A stretch of 64,000 bases of DNA from NCBI GenBank assembly GCA_945860385.1, contig CAMAQD010000011.1, positions 52,225-116,224 of the forward strand. Direction: 5' to 3'. The DNA comes from Flavobacterium psychrophilum (GTDB lineage: Bacteria > Bacteroidota > Bacteroidia > Flavobacteriales > Flavobacteriaceae). Both the position numbers and the translations under genes were made by a program. Positions 16,604 through 25,250 of this stretch are shown here, piece by piece; within the stretch, counting starts at the first letter, position 1; each line of letters begins with the position of its first letter. The notes below the pieces were generated by a model. It was not told the DNA's origin, searched no databases, and saw only the letters and a program-made list of their open reading frames with translations.

Positions 16604-17945
16604 AATCAGCAAAGAACTAATTCATGAATTAGAGCAACTTATTCAGAGTAAAAACGACCTGCAATTGGGAGTTTTGCTGAATGACTTGCACCACGCTGAT
16701 ATTGCCGAAATCCTCGATGAACTCGATTTTGATGAAGCCACATACATTTTTAAGGTTTTAGATTCAGAAAAAACCGCCGAAATCCTGCTGGAATTAGAGG
16801 ATGATTTGCGAGAGAAAATATTGAGCCGGCTTTCGCCAAAAGAAATTGCGGAAGAACTTGATGAACTCGAAACGAATGATGCCGCTGATATTATTGCCGA
16901 GCTTTCGCAGAGTAAAAAGCAGGAAGTAATCTCGGAACTTCAGGACGTAGAACACGCCAAAGACATTGTCGATTTGCTGCGCTATGACGAAGATACTGCG
17001 GGTGGAATTATGCACAAAGAGTTGGTAAAAGTCAACGAAAACTGGAACGTTTTTACCTGTATCAAACAAATGCGAATCCAAGCCGAAAACATCTCCAGAG
17101 TACATTCTATTTACGTGGTGGACGATGAAGACAGGCTCTTGGGACGTTTATCCCTCAAAGATTTATTGACAACTTCTTCAAAAACACCTATTAGCGAAGT
17201 TTATATCAAGAAATTAAACTCCGTAATGGTCGATACAGAAGATGTTGAGGTGGCTCGAATAATGCAAAAATACGATTTAGAAGCCATTCCCGTTACGGAT
17301 GAAATGGGGCGATTGGTCGGTCGAATCACCATCGATGATATTGTAGATGTAATTAAGGACGAAGCCACCGAGGATTACCAGTTGGCTGCCGGTATCTCGC
17401 AAGACGTTGAAGCTGATGACAGCATTTTGGAATTGACAAAAGCCCGCTTACCTTGGTTAGTGTTGGCACTTTTGGGCGGATTTGTGTCCGTAAAAGTCCT
17501 CGGATTATTTGGAGGAGCAATGAATCACCATGGGAATTTATTCTTTTTCACGCCTCTAATTGCGGCGATGGCAGGAAATGTGGGAGTACAATCTTCAGCA
17601 ATTATTGTGCAAGGTTTGGCCAATGATACTTTGAGCGGTTCCTTGTTCAATAGATTGATAAAAGAAGTTTCCCTGAGTTTGTTGAACGGACTAATTCTGG
17701 CTACCATTTTGTTTTTGGGAAGCCATTTTCTCTTAAATGTAGAAATTATTATCGGAATTATTGTTACTATTGCCTTAGTGTCAGTAATTATTATTGCCTC
17801 ACTAATCGGAACATTTGTCCCCATATTATTGGATAAATTCGGAATTGATCCTGCACTCGCCACGGGACCATTTATCACGACCAGCAATGATATTTTCGGA
17901 ATTCTTATTTATTTTACAATAGCAAGATTAATTTTAGGTTTTTAA
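16593..17945 (+). CDS. mgtE: Magnesium transporter MgtE
   Basis: A 450-residue Mg2+ channel of the inner membrane. Residues 1-125 are the acidic MgtE N domain (superhelix; [39 protein letters not shown]). Residues 130-255 are two CBS domains ([35 protein letters not shown]). A plug helix and five membrane segments follow, with the selectivity region [14 protein letters not shown] and the last block [18 protein letters not shown]. All are diagnostic for the family and the length is usual. The start codon lies inside the end of rsmA; proC follows after 12 bp. Confidence 0.95.
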   Translation: MEFKISKELIHELEQLIQSKNDLQLGVLLNDLHHADIAEILDELDFDEATYIFKVLDSEKTAEILLELEDDLREKILSRLSPKEIAEELDELETNDAADIIAELSQSKKQEVISELQDVEHAKDIVDLLRYDEDTAGGIMHKELVKVNENWNVFTCIKQMRIQAENISRVHSIYVVDDEDRLLGRLSLKDLLTTSSKTPISEVYIKKLNSVMVDTEDVEVARIMQKYDLEAIPVTDEMGRLVGRITIDDIVDVIKDEATEDYQLAAGISQDVEADDSILELTKARLPWLVLALLGGFVSVKVLGLFGGAMNHHGNLFFFTPLIAAMAGNVGVQSSAIIVQGLANDTLSGSLFNRLIKEVSLSLLNGLILATILFLGSHFLLNVEIIIGIIVTIALVSVIIIASLIGTFVPILLDKFGIDPALATGPFITTSNDIFGILIYFTIARLILGF

Positions 17946-17957
17946 CAAACAGACAAT

Positions 17958-18734
17958 ATGAAAGTACATATTATTGGAGGAGGAAATCTTGGAGTTTCCA
18001 TAGCTCTGGGATTAGCCAGATTTTCTAAAGACAACCAAATTACTATTACCAGAAGAAATACAGCAAGTATTCTGTATTTAGAAGAACTGGGTGTTACAGT
18101 TTCAACGGACAACAAACACCAAATACAAGATGCGGATATGATTATTCTCACTATAAAACCATATCAAGTAAGTACAGTTTTTGCTGAAATTCTTCCCGTA
18201 ATTTCAAATAAAATAATAGCTTCTGCGGTGAGTGGACTTTCTATTGAAATGCTTCAAACTAAAATTGGGCAATCAAATAGCGCCATCCGAATTATGCCTA
18301 ATATCGCATCGCAATTTGGTGCATCGGCTACTTGTATTGCGTTTAATGAAAAAGACAAAGACAAGGCTGAAAATGTCGTGACTCTTTTCCAAGATCTGGG
18401 AACAGCACCTATAATTGACGAAAAATTGATGGACGCAGCAACGGTTTTGGCAGCGAGTGGAACAGCATTTGCCTTGCGTTATATTCGCGCTTCGATGCAA
18501 GCCGGAATCGAAATTGGGTTTGACTGGAAAACCGCTTTGGCCATTTCAGCACAAACCGTAAAAGGAGCGGCCGAAATGATTTTGGAAGAAAACATTCATC
18601 CGGAACAATTAATTGACAGAGTAACAACACCACAAGGATGTACCATCGCAGGATTAAACGAAATGGAAATGCACGGATTCAGTTCATCATTAATTAGAGG
18701 AATCAAGACTTCTTTAAAACAAATCAAGGGATAA
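17958..18734 (+). CDS. proC: Pyrroline-5-carboxylate reductase
   Basis: A 258-residue enzyme for the last step of proline synthesis (P5C + NAD(P)H to proline). The Rossmann loop is IIGGGNLGVS (residues 5-14). A P5CR-type IRIMPNIASQFG block and the C-terminal signature VTTPQGCTIAGLNEMEMHGF correspond to the family's 'sPGGtTiaGl..le..gf' proline-binding motif. The change from PGG to PQG is a small deviation. The gene is 12 bp behind mgtE, in the same transcript. Confidence 0.92.
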   Translation: MKVHIIGGGNLGVSIALGLARFSKDNQITITRRNTASILYLEELGVTVSTDNKHQIQDADMIILTIKPYQVSTVFAEILPVISNKIIASAVSGLSIEMLQTKIGQSNSAIRIMPNIASQFGASATCIAFNEKDKDKAENVVTLFQDLGTAPIIDEKLMDAATVLAASGTAFALRYIRASMQAGIEIGFDWKTALAISAQTVKGAAEMILEENIHPEQLIDRVTTPQGCTIAGLNEMEMHGFSSSLIRGIKTSLKQIKG

Positions 18735-18740
18735 TTATTT

Positions 18741-18846
18741 GGGCATTCCCACGCTTTCACTATCGTTCCAGCGTGGTCGGGCTGTACGTTCCCGCTTTTT
18801 TTGTGACGAAAAAAATCGTCACAAAAAAGAGCTCCACTGCCATACC
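18741..18846. repeat. Dispersed repeat family B (two-hairpin element)
   Basis: A first hairpin CCACGCT / AGCGTGG (18749-18755, 18770-18776). Then GTCGGGCTGTACGTTCCCGC. Then a perfect 13-bp inverted repeat TTTTTTGTGACGA / TCGTCACAAAAAA (18797-18809, 18816-18828) and the right end GAGCTCCACTGCCATACC. The organisation resembles family A (fixed ends, hairpin centre), but the end sequences differ. Confidence 0.5.
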
Positions 18847-18869
18847 TAATGCAAAAGCGTAACTTACAA

Positions 18870-18900
18870 GACCTGACAGGTTTTTAAAACCTGCTAGGTC
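18870..18900. repeat. Palindromic repeat GACCTGACAGGTTTT
   Basis: GACCTGACAGGTTTT (18870-18884) and AAAACCTGCTAGGTC (18886-18900) form a near-perfect palindrome around a single central T. I recall this as a common intergenic sequence in Flavobacterium; it may act as a bidirectional terminator between proC and the dehydrogenase. Confidence 0.5.
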
Positions 18901-18918
18901 AAATAAAAATCTATAATT

Positions 18919-19869
18919 TTGAACACACCTATCAAAATCCTCCACATCGACAGTAATCATCCTATACTTTGGGAACAATTGCAACAATCAGGATTTACCA
19001 ATCACGAAGATTTCACTTCAACCAAAGAACAAATCGAATCCAAAATCCAAGATTATCAAGGAATCGTTATCCGCAGCCGATTCAAAATTGATAAAACATT
19101 TCTAGACAAAGCCTCCAATTTGCAATTTATTGCAAGAGTTGGAGCCGGATTGGAAAGCATCGATTGTGATTATGCATTGTCAAAAAACATTCAACTTATT
19201 GCTGCACCGGAAGGCAATAGAAATGCCGTTGCCGAACATACTTTGGGAATGATTTTATCGCTTTTCAATAATTTGAATCAAGCCGACAATGAAATAAAAT
19301 CAGGACATTGGAACCGAGAAAAAAACCGCGGTCACGAACTTGACGGTAAAACCGTGGGCATCATTGGTTACGGAAATATGGGAAAATCCTTCGCCAAAAA
19401 ACTTCAGGGTTTTGATGTTGAAGTCTTGTGTTATGACATTCTGGAAAATGTTGGTGATGAAAATGCACGACAAGTTTCTCTAGAAGAATTACAACAAAAA
19501 GCGGATGTTTTAAGCCTACATATTCCTTGGACACCCGAAACTGATAAGATGGTCAATGCGAATTTTATAAAGGCTTTTGCCAAACCTTTCTGGATCATAA
19601 ACACTTCAAGAGGAAAAAATATTGTCACTGCTGATCTAGTGGAAGCGATGAAAACGGGAAAAATTCTTGGAGCTGGTTTAGACGTTTTGGAATATGAAAA
19701 GTTGTCTTTTGAAACCCTTTTTCAAGATAAAGAAACCCCCGAAGCTTTTCAATATTTATTGAATGCGAAAAATGCAATTCTTTCTCCGCACATTGCCGGC
19801 TGGACTATTGAAAGCCACGAACGTTTGGCACAGGTTATTGTCGATAAGATTAAGGCTATTTATAAATAA
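18919..19869 (+). CDS. D-2-hydroxyacid dehydrogenase (phosphoglycerate dehydrogenase-like)
   Basis: A 316-residue NAD-dependent dehydrogenase. The substrate domain (residues 1-100 and the C terminus) frames a Rossmann domain with GIIGYGNMGKSFAKKL. Catalytic residues are Arg in INTSRGKN (with the preceding RVGAGLESID block), Glu in the GAGLDVLEYE region and His in SPHIAGWTIESHE. It most resembles serA-type 3-phosphoglycerate dehydrogenases without the ACT domain, but close paralogues use other 2-keto acids. No ATG is available in the family's N-terminal region (NTPIKILHIDSNHP); TTG at 18919 is the only fitting start. It overlaps a TAATTTTG word (18914-18921), which is then unlikely to be this gene's promoter. 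Confidence 0.85.
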   Translation: MNTPIKILHIDSNHPILWEQLQQSGFTNHEDFTSTKEQIESKIQDYQGIVIRSRFKIDKTFLDKASNLQFIARVGAGLESIDCDYALSKNIQLIAAPEGNRNAVAEHTLGMILSLFNNLNQADNEIKSGHWNREKNRGHELDGKTVGIIGYGNMGKSFAKKLQGFDVEVLCYDILENVGDENARQVSLEELQQKADVLSLHIPWTPETDKMVNANFIKAFAKPFWIINTSRGKNIVTADLVEAMKTGKILGAGLDVLEYEKLSFETLFQDKETPEAFQYLLNAKNAILSPHIAGWTIESHERLAQVIVDKIKAIYK

Positions 19870-19916
19870 AAATAAAAATTTTGATATAAATAACACTATT
19901 TTTCTGTAAAACTACT

Positions 19917-19997
19917 ATATTAGCAAGCGCAATGGAGTTCAGAAACCAAAAAACGAGGCGTAACCGAAAAGCCACAAGAGTAGGAATCAGCTAATAT
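19917..19997 (+). ncRNA. Candidate structured leader RNA before the DUF805 gene
   Basis: A perfect 8-bp closing stem ATATTAGC (19917-19924) / GCTAATAT (19990-19997) brackets 65 nt that are clearly richer in G and C than the flanks. A T run follows, 8 bp before the DUF805 start codon. Inside are GGC/GCC around GTAACCGAAAA and two AACC/ACC words. It also contains a short frame MEFRNQKTRRNRKATRVGIS (19932-19994), so a leader peptide is an alternative. It matches no riboswitch I know. Confidence 0.35.
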
Positions 19998-20005
19998 TTT
20001 TAATT

Positions 20006-20413
20006 ATGATTGAATGGTACAAAAAAGTAGTTTTCGAAAACTACGCAAATTTTAATGGCAGAGCCAGAAGAAGTGAGTATTGGTATTTTTTATTAGTAAA
20101 TTTTATTATAGCTATTATTGCCGCAATTATTGATAGTGTTGCAGGTTTAAATTTTGAACCACTTCCTTATGGTTGGTTGTATTTTGCTAATGCTTTGTTG
20201 GTTTTTATTCCTGGACTTGCTGTAGGTGTCCGTCGTTTGCACGATGTTGGTAAAAGCGGTTGGTTTTTCTTTATTGCATTAATTCCCATTATTGGTTCAA
20301 TATGGTTGCTAGTTTTGTTTTGTACAGATGGAGATCAAGGCGTGAACCAATACGGTTCCGATCCCAAAAATAATTTTGATGAAATCAACGAAATTGGAAC
20401 CACTGAAGCATAA
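20006..20413 (+). CDS. DUF805 family membrane protein
   Basis: A 135-residue inner-membrane protein of the DUF805 (YhaH-type) family. Hallmarks are YANFNGRARRSEYWYFLLVN near the N terminus, VGVRRLHDVGKSGWFFFIAL in the middle, and the C-terminal FCTDGDQGVNQYGSDPK. There are about four membrane helices. The function is unknown. It is preceded by a possible structured leader (19917-19997) and followed by two more small membrane-protein genes in the same direction. Confidence 0.9.
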   Translation: MIEWYKKVVFENYANFNGRARRSEYWYFLLVNFIIAIIAAIIDSVAGLNFEPLPYGWLYFANALLVFIPGLAVGVRRLHDVGKSGWFFFIALIPIIGSIWLLVLFCTDGDQGVNQYGSDPKNNFDEINEIGTTEA

Positions 20414-20482
20414 TCAAAATTGAAATCTAAATTATTTCAATAATTTTTATATTTTTACCCTAACCAATTAACAATCAAAAAA

Positions 20483-20866
20483 ATGGAAAACACAATAACC
20501 GAACATTGGAATAAACCAAACAATCCAATTCCCGTATTCAAAGTAGATCCTATTTTAGTATTAATTCTCGGATTTATCACTTGCGGATTGTATCTTATTT
20601 ATTGGAATATAAAAGTTGCTGAAGTATTGAATGCGGTGGCAGAACGAGAAGTTATTTCTCAACCCATAGCTATTTTTGCAGGATGTTGTTTTCCTATAAA
20701 CATATATTTCTTTTATTTGGCTGGTAAAGATGCATTGCCTCAAGTATACAAACGTATTGGCTATCCACAAAAAGACGATTCAACATTATTGATTGTTTTA
20801 GGGTTTTTCTTCCCAATGGCAGCCGCAATGATTGTTCAAAATGACATCAATAAATTATACAATTAA
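20483..20866 (+). CDS. DUF4234-like membrane protein
   Basis: A 127-residue protein with three to four membrane segments. The start FKVDPILVLILGFITCGLYLIYW, with a CG-Y-YW pattern, resembles the DUF4234 family ('lslITlGiYgiyw'). The end FFFPMAAAMIVQNDINKLYN also fits. The function is unknown. Its 3' end overlaps the next gene's start by 26 bp, so translation is probably coupled. Confidence 0.65.
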   Translation: MENTITEHWNKPNNPIPVFKVDPILVLILGFITCGLYLIYWNIKVAEVLNAVAEREVISQPIAIFAGCCFPINIYFFYLAGKDALPQVYKRIGYPQKDDSTLLIVLGFFFPMAAAMIVQNDINKLYN

Positions 20867-21305
20867 CACAAATTCTAAACGCAAACTTTACGGAATCATC
20901 GGCGCAATATTAACGCTCATGGTTCCGTTTTTTTTACTATTTTTCAATCAAAGTGATCATCTCGAAACCGACCAGTCTTTGTGTCCTTTAAAGATGCTTA
21001 GCGGTTTTCCTTGTCCGGGGTGTGGAATCACAAAATCGATGGTTTATTTTTATGAAGGAGATTTAATAAAAAGTTTGTATTATCACATCCTTGGACCATT
21101 TGTCATTGCCTTTTGTGTAGTTATTATTGTTGTCCTAACAGTTGAATTAATTACTAAAAAGGAATATTTTACCCAACTCCTTTACAGTAAAAAACTGGCT
21201 TATGGTTTAGCTATTTTTCTGGCAAGTTATCATTTTATTAGAATCATTTATTTTATAAATAATAATTCTCTGGATGATATTTTGCGTCAGTCTATTTGGA
21301 GGTAA
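20841..21305 (+). CDS. DUF2752 family membrane protein
   Basis: A 154-residue membrane protein. CPLKMLSGFPCPGCGITKSM is the DUF2752 signature (four cysteines in C...CPGCG, then [TR]-x-S). Three membrane segments follow, and the family is otherwise uncharacterised. I take the ATG at 20841 (MTSINYTINTNSKRKLYG) rather than the TTG at 20832 that adds three residues. It overlaps the preceding DUF4234-like gene by 26 bp. Confidence 0.85.
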   Translation: MTSINYTINTNSKRKLYGIIGAILTLMVPFFLLFFNQSDHLETDQSLCPLKMLSGFPCPGCGITKSMVYFYEGDLIKSLYYHILGPFVIAFCVVIIVVLTVELITKKEYFTQLLYSKKLAYGLAIFLASYHFIRIIYFINNNSLDDILRQSIWR

Positions 21306-21338
21306 ATTTTTATTTAAAATCTTCAAGTATTCTATTCC

Positions 21339-21359
21339 AATCTGTAATCTGCAATCTGC
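21339..21359. repeat. Heptamer tandem repeat AATCTGN x3
   Basis: AATCTGT, AATCTGC, AATCTGC at 21339, 21346 and 21353 in the spacer between convergent genes. A second 7-bp tandem repeat of different sequence lies at 43964. Confidence 0.6.
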
Positions 21360-21367
21360 CAACTGAA

Positions 21368-23170
21368 TTACTCTTCTTTCTCGGCCAACTTTCTTTCCAA
21401 TTCAGCCTGAAATTCTTCCATTACCGGTTTTACGGTGCTGTCAGGAATATCAGAAATCCGAATATACATAAGTCCATCTATAGCATTATTAAACATTGGA
21501 TCAACGTTAAAAGCCACGACACGAGCATTTTGTTTGATGTATTTTTTGATTAATACAGGCAATCGTAAAGCGCCTGGTTCCAATTCGTCAATCAATTTGT
21601 CAAATTTATTCAAATCGGCTTCCGCTTCATCAAAAATAAAATCTTTGTCGGCATCTTTTAACTTGACTTTAAAAGCTTTTTTAGGATGGATATATTGAGC
21701 AATATATGGATCGTAAAAATTAGATTTCATAAATTCAATCATCAATGATTTCGAAAAATTAGAAAACTGATTGCTGATACTCACTCCGCCAAGTAGGAAT
21801 TTGTGTTCTGGATGGCGCAGTGTAATATGAATAATTCCTTTCCAAAGTAAGAAAAGCGGCATCGGTTTTTGTTGGTATTCTTTAATGATAAAGGCGCGAC
21901 CCATTTCTATAGAGTGGTGCAGCATATCGAATAATTCGGGTTCAAACCCAAACAAATCAGTCAGATAGAAACCTTCAATTCCATATTTTGGATAAATTTC
22001 GGAGCCCAATCCCATTCTGTAAGCTCCAGCAATTTTTTTTGCCTCGCCATCCCACAAAAACAAATGACGATAGTGCGTATCATAGGAGTCAATATCTATA
22101 GATTCATTGGTGCCTTCACCAACTTCTCTAAAAGTAATTTCGCGTAATCGCCCAATTTCGTGCAAAATATTTGGCATTTCATTGGCTTTAGCAAAAAACA
22201 CCTCGTAGTTTTTACTTTCCAATAATCGGCAGTCGTTATCGCGCAAGACGTTAATTTCTGCAATCATTTTTTCTTGACTGGTAGCAGTAACAATTTGCTT
22301 CGGATTCTTAGGTAGTTTTAAATTGGGTTTTGGCAAAAACGGCGTTTCCTTTTCGAAAGGATTAGCCAACATATAGGTTTTTCGTCTTAAAAATTCTGAA
22401 AAATCTTCAATTGATGTCAGTTCGTTTTGCTCTGATACAGAAATGGGTTTGCCAATACGCACTTTTATCGCGCGATGTTTTTGACTAAATACTTCTGATG
22501 GTAATTTTGCCGTACGCATTGTATCGCTGATTTTCGAAAGCAAATAAAACAACCAGCTATTTTTGGCGTGAAAATAAATAGGAACAACAGGAACTTGCGC
22601 TTTTCTAATCACTTTTATGGCACCTTCTTCCCAAGGTTTGTCCACCATCAACTTTCCATCTTTGTAGGTTGAAACTTCTCCAGCGGGAAACATTCCCAGT
22701 GGTTTTCCATCTCTCAAATGACGCAAAGTTTCCTTGATGCCAATCACGCTAGACTTCGCGTCTTTGTGATTTTCAAAGGGATTTACCGGCATTATATAAG
22801 GTTTCATAGGATCGATGCGATGCAAGAGAAAATTGGCAATAATTTTGAAATTAGGTTCTTTTTCTAACATTAATTTCAATAATAAAATACCGTCAATTCC
22901 TCCAAGAGGGTGGTTTGAAATGGTTATATAAGCACCGTCTTTGGGTAAACGTTTAAAATCTTCTTCTGGAATTTCAAATTTGATCTGAAATTCATCCAAA
23001 ATAGCATTCAAAAACTCCACTTCACTCAAGTGTTTGTTTCTGTCGTAAATTTTATTTAAGGTGGAAATTTTCAAGACTTTCATCAACAACCAACCAGAAA
23101 AAGTACCTAGAATTCCATACTTATCTGTGTTTATTGCTTTTGCAACTTCTTTTGCGGTTACTAAACCCAT
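21368..23170 (-). CDS. olsF: OlsF-like bifunctional acyltransferase
   Basis: A 600-residue two-domain enzyme. The N-terminal half is a PlsC-type O-acyltransferase: NHPLGGID (an HX5D catalytic motif), then FPAGEVSTYKDGK. The C-terminal half is a GNAT-type N-acyltransferase of the hemolysin/OlsB group (IGRLREITFREVGEGTNESI, GAYRMGLGSEI, LTDLFGF, EMGRAFI). The same order is known for OlsF of Serratia and Flavobacterium johnsoniae, which makes ornithine lipids; glycine or other aminolipids are possible substrates. The start at 23170 (MGLVTAKEVAKAINTDKYG) is preferred over 23221, because a perfect -7 box TATCTTTG at 23207-23200 lies between them. A cytosolic membrane-associated location is likely. 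Confidence 0.85.
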   Translation of the reverse strand: MGLVTAKEVAKAINTDKYGILGTFSGWLLMKVLKISTLNKIYDRNKHLSEVEFLNAILDEFQIKFEIPEEDFKRLPKDGAYITISNHPLGGIDGILLLKLMLEKEPNFKIIANFLLHRIDPMKPYIMPVNPFENHKDAKSSVIGIKETLRHLRDGKPLGMFPAGEVSTYKDGKLMVDKPWEEGAIKVIRKAQVPVVPIYFHAKNSWLFYLLSKISDTMRTAKLPSEVFSQKHRAIKVRIGKPISVSEQNELTSIEDFSEFLRRKTYMLANPFEKETPFLPKPNLKLPKNPKQIVTATSQEKMIAEINVLRDNDCRLLESKNYEVFFAKANEMPNILHEIGRLREITFREVGEGTNESIDIDSYDTHYRHLFLWDGEAKKIAGAYRMGLGSEIYPKYGIEGFYLTDLFGFEPELFDMLHHSIEMGRAFIIKEYQQKPMPLFLLWKGIIHITLRHPEHKFLLGGVSISNQFSNFSKSLMIEFMKSNFYDPYIAQYIHPKKAFKVKLKDADKDFIFDEAEADLNKFDKLIDELEPGALRLPVLIKKYIKQNARVVAFNVDPMFNNAIDGLMYIRISDIPDSTVKPVMEEFQAELERKLAEKEE

Positions 23171-23199
23171 ATCTAGCTTATGATTTTTTGAGCAAGTAA

Positions 23200-23207
23200 C
23201 AAAGATA
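23200..23207 (-). promoter_or_regulatory. Promoter -7 box of the olsF-like gene
   Basis: TATCTTTG on the minus strand, an exact TAnnTTTG match 30 bp before the ATG at 23170. It decides the start: the frame's upstream ATG at 23221 would not be transcribed. Confidence 0.6.
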
Positions 23208-23260
23208 GCAAAAAACTCCATTTTTCATCTTTTTTTGCCATCAATCTTTGTACTTTTCAT

Positions 23261-23268
23261 TACTTTTG
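23261..23268 (+). promoter_or_regulatory. Promoter -7 box of the exonuclease III gene
   Basis: TACTTTTG, exact TAnnTTTG, 21 bp before the ATG at 23289. It lies downstream of the ATG at 23235, arguing against that earlier start. Confidence 0.55.
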
Positions 23269-23288
23269 AAACTCAAATAAATAATATA

Positions 23289-24053
23289 ATGAAAATCATT
23301 TCTTATAACGTCAATGGCATTCGATCCGCAATTTCAAAAGGTTTTATCGAATGGTTACAACAAGCAAACCCCGATGTAATTTGTCTTCAGGAAATTAAGG
23401 CAACTCCAGAACAAATTCCGCTTTTAGATTTTGAACTTGCAGGTTATCCTTATCATTATTGGTTTCCGGCGACCAAAAAAGGCTATAGCGGCGTGGCCAT
23501 TTTATCTAAAATAAAACCCAACAACGTAGTTTTTGGAACTGGAATTCCCCACATGGATTTTGAAGGAAGAAATGTCAGGGTGGATTTTGATGAACTTTCT
23601 GTTATGAGTTTATATCTTCCATCGGGAACTAATATCGAAAGATTATCACACAAGTTTATGTTTATGGACGATTTTCAAAATTATATTAACGAACTGAAAA
23701 AAGAAATTCCCAACCTTGTAATTTGTGGCGATTATAACATTTGCCATGAAGCAATCGACATTCACGATCCCATCCGAAACAAAAAAGTTTCGGGATTTTT
23801 ACCCGAAGAAAGAGCTTGGCTGGATGGTTTTATGAAAAGCGGATTCATCGATAGTTTCCGATTTTTGAACAAAGAACCCAATAATTACACTTGGTGGACA
23901 ATGCGATTTCCCTCAGCAAGATTAGAAAACAAAGGTTGGCGCATCGATTATTGTTTAGTTAGCGAACCTTTAAAACAAAAAATAAAAAGAGCCGTTATAT
24001 TACCCGAAGCCAAACATTCTGACCATTGTCCTAGTTTGGTGGAAATAGAATAG
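23289..24053 (+). CDS. xth: Exodeoxyribonuclease III / AP endonuclease
   Basis: A 254-residue Mg2+-dependent nuclease for base-excision repair (AP endonuclease, 3' phosphodiesterase and 3'-5' exonuclease). Motifs in order: MKIISYNVNGIRSA with the metal/active Asn, VICLQEIKA with the metal-binding Glu, GDYNICHEAIDIHDP (Asp/Asn pair), WRIDYCLVS, and the terminal SDHCPSLVEIE with the catalytic Asp-His. The start is set at 23289: 18 upstream codons (MPSIFVLFITF...) do not belong to the family and lie over the promoter region. Confidence 0.95.
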   Translation: MKIISYNVNGIRSAISKGFIEWLQQANPDVICLQEIKATPEQIPLLDFELAGYPYHYWFPATKKGYSGVAILSKIKPNNVVFGTGIPHMDFEGRNVRVDFDELSVMSLYLPSGTNIERLSHKFMFMDDFQNYINELKKEIPNLVICGDYNICHEAIDIHDPIRNKKVSGFLPEERAWLDGFMKSGFIDSFRFLNKEPNNYTWWTMRFPSARLENKGWRIDYCLVSEPLKQKIKRAVILPEAKHSDHCPSLVEIE

Positions 24054-24108
24054 TCTAAATTTAGAAATAAATGCCCCTCAAATCATAAATCTTGACCACT
24101 AAAACTAA

Positions 24109-25248
24109 ATGAAAAAACTATTATCAATTCTATTTTTAGGATTCTTTTATTGCCAGTCTTATTCTCAGGTTAAGTTTGAAAAAGCCTATTTTATTGATAA
24201 TGATAATGTTCGAACAGCATGTTTTATAAAAAATAAAGACTTGTATCAAAATCCAAATTCATTCGAGTATAAACTTACTCAAGAGGAATTGGATGTAAAA
24301 ATTGGAGATATTAAAAACATCAAAGAATTTGAAATTGCCAATACTATAAAATTTGTACGGAATTTTGTGAAAATTGACGTTTCATCCCCAGATTTAGGAC
24401 AAATAAAAGATGTAAGAGAACCTGAATGGGTAGAAAAAACTCTTTTTTTAAAAGTCTTAATAGAGGGAAAAGCTTCTCTATATGAATTTAAAGATAAGGC
24501 TTTAAAACGATTTTTTTATAAAACAGATAATATACCCATTACCCAACTTATTTTTAAAAAGTATTATATTCCAAATACTAATTATATGAGTTTGGGTGTA
24601 AATAATGATTTCCAAAAACAAATTTGGGAGGAGATGAATTGTGAAAATCAGACTTTAGACAAGGTTTTAAAATTGCAATACGAAAGAAAAGATTTGGTAG
24701 ACTACTTTATAAAATATAATAATTGTAAAAATATCGGTTATAAAGACTACAATAAAAATATATCGAAAAGCAGTTTTAACATTAAAATAAAAGGAGGTTT
24801 CAATGTGAGTCCTTACAAAGACTATGATAACGCCGACGAAAAGGTAGACTTTTCTGGAAACAAACTCTTTTTAAAATATGGAGGAGAGTTTGAATATATC
24901 ACCCCTTTTAATAGAAACAAATGGGCTATTTTTATGGAACTAACTTATCAAACTTATAAATTTAGTGCAATAACAACAGATTATAGTACTTTTGGGGAGG
25001 CATTTGACAGAACAAGTGAATCTAGCTATTTCGAGAAAGGCTTTTTTACATTTGTTGGCGTAAGATATTATATGTATCTAAAAGACAATTCTAGAATATT
25101 TATAAATGCAGGACTTTTCAGGACTTTTGGATTGGGTTATAGTTATAATGATAAGTTTAACCTAGAAACCCGCTATGCTAACACAGGTTTGTCCAGATAC
25201 TCAGTAATTTTTGGATATACCCTTTTTAATAATAAAAAAAATAAGTAA
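24109..25248 (+). CDS. Exported protein with predicted outer-membrane barrel
   Basis: A 379-residue protein with a signal peptide (MKKLLSILFLGFFYCQSYSQ). Residues 25-210 are a globular part of unknown family (FEKAYFIDNDNVRTACFIKN at its start). From residue 225 to the end are alternating hydrophobic/aromatic strands (FNIKIKGGFNVSPYKDYD, GGEFEYITPFNRNKWAIFM, FVGVRYYMYLKDNSRIF, YSVIFGYTLF), as in Bacteroidota PorT-like or outer-membrane-beta-barrel proteins. Its stop is 2 bp before the ATG of the OmpA-family lipoprotein, so the two form an operon and may act together in the envelope. Confidence 0.65.
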   Translation: MKKLLSILFLGFFYCQSYSQVKFEKAYFIDNDNVRTACFIKNKDLYQNPNSFEYKLTQEELDVKIGDIKNIKEFEIANTIKFVRNFVKIDVSSPDLGQIKDVREPEWVEKTLFLKVLIEGKASLYEFKDKALKRFFYKTDNIPITQLIFKKYYIPNTNYMSLGVNNDFQKQIWEEMNCENQTLDKVLKLQYERKDLVDYFIKYNNCKNIGYKDYNKNISKSSFNIKIKGGFNVSPYKDYDNADEKVDFSGNKLFLKYGGEFEYITPFNRNKWAIFMELTYQTYKFSAITTDYSTFGEAFDRTSESSYFEKGFFTFVGVRYYMYLKDNSRIFINAGLFRTFGLGYSYNDKFNLETRYANTGLSRYSVIFGYTLFNNKKNK

Positions 25249-25250
25249 AA

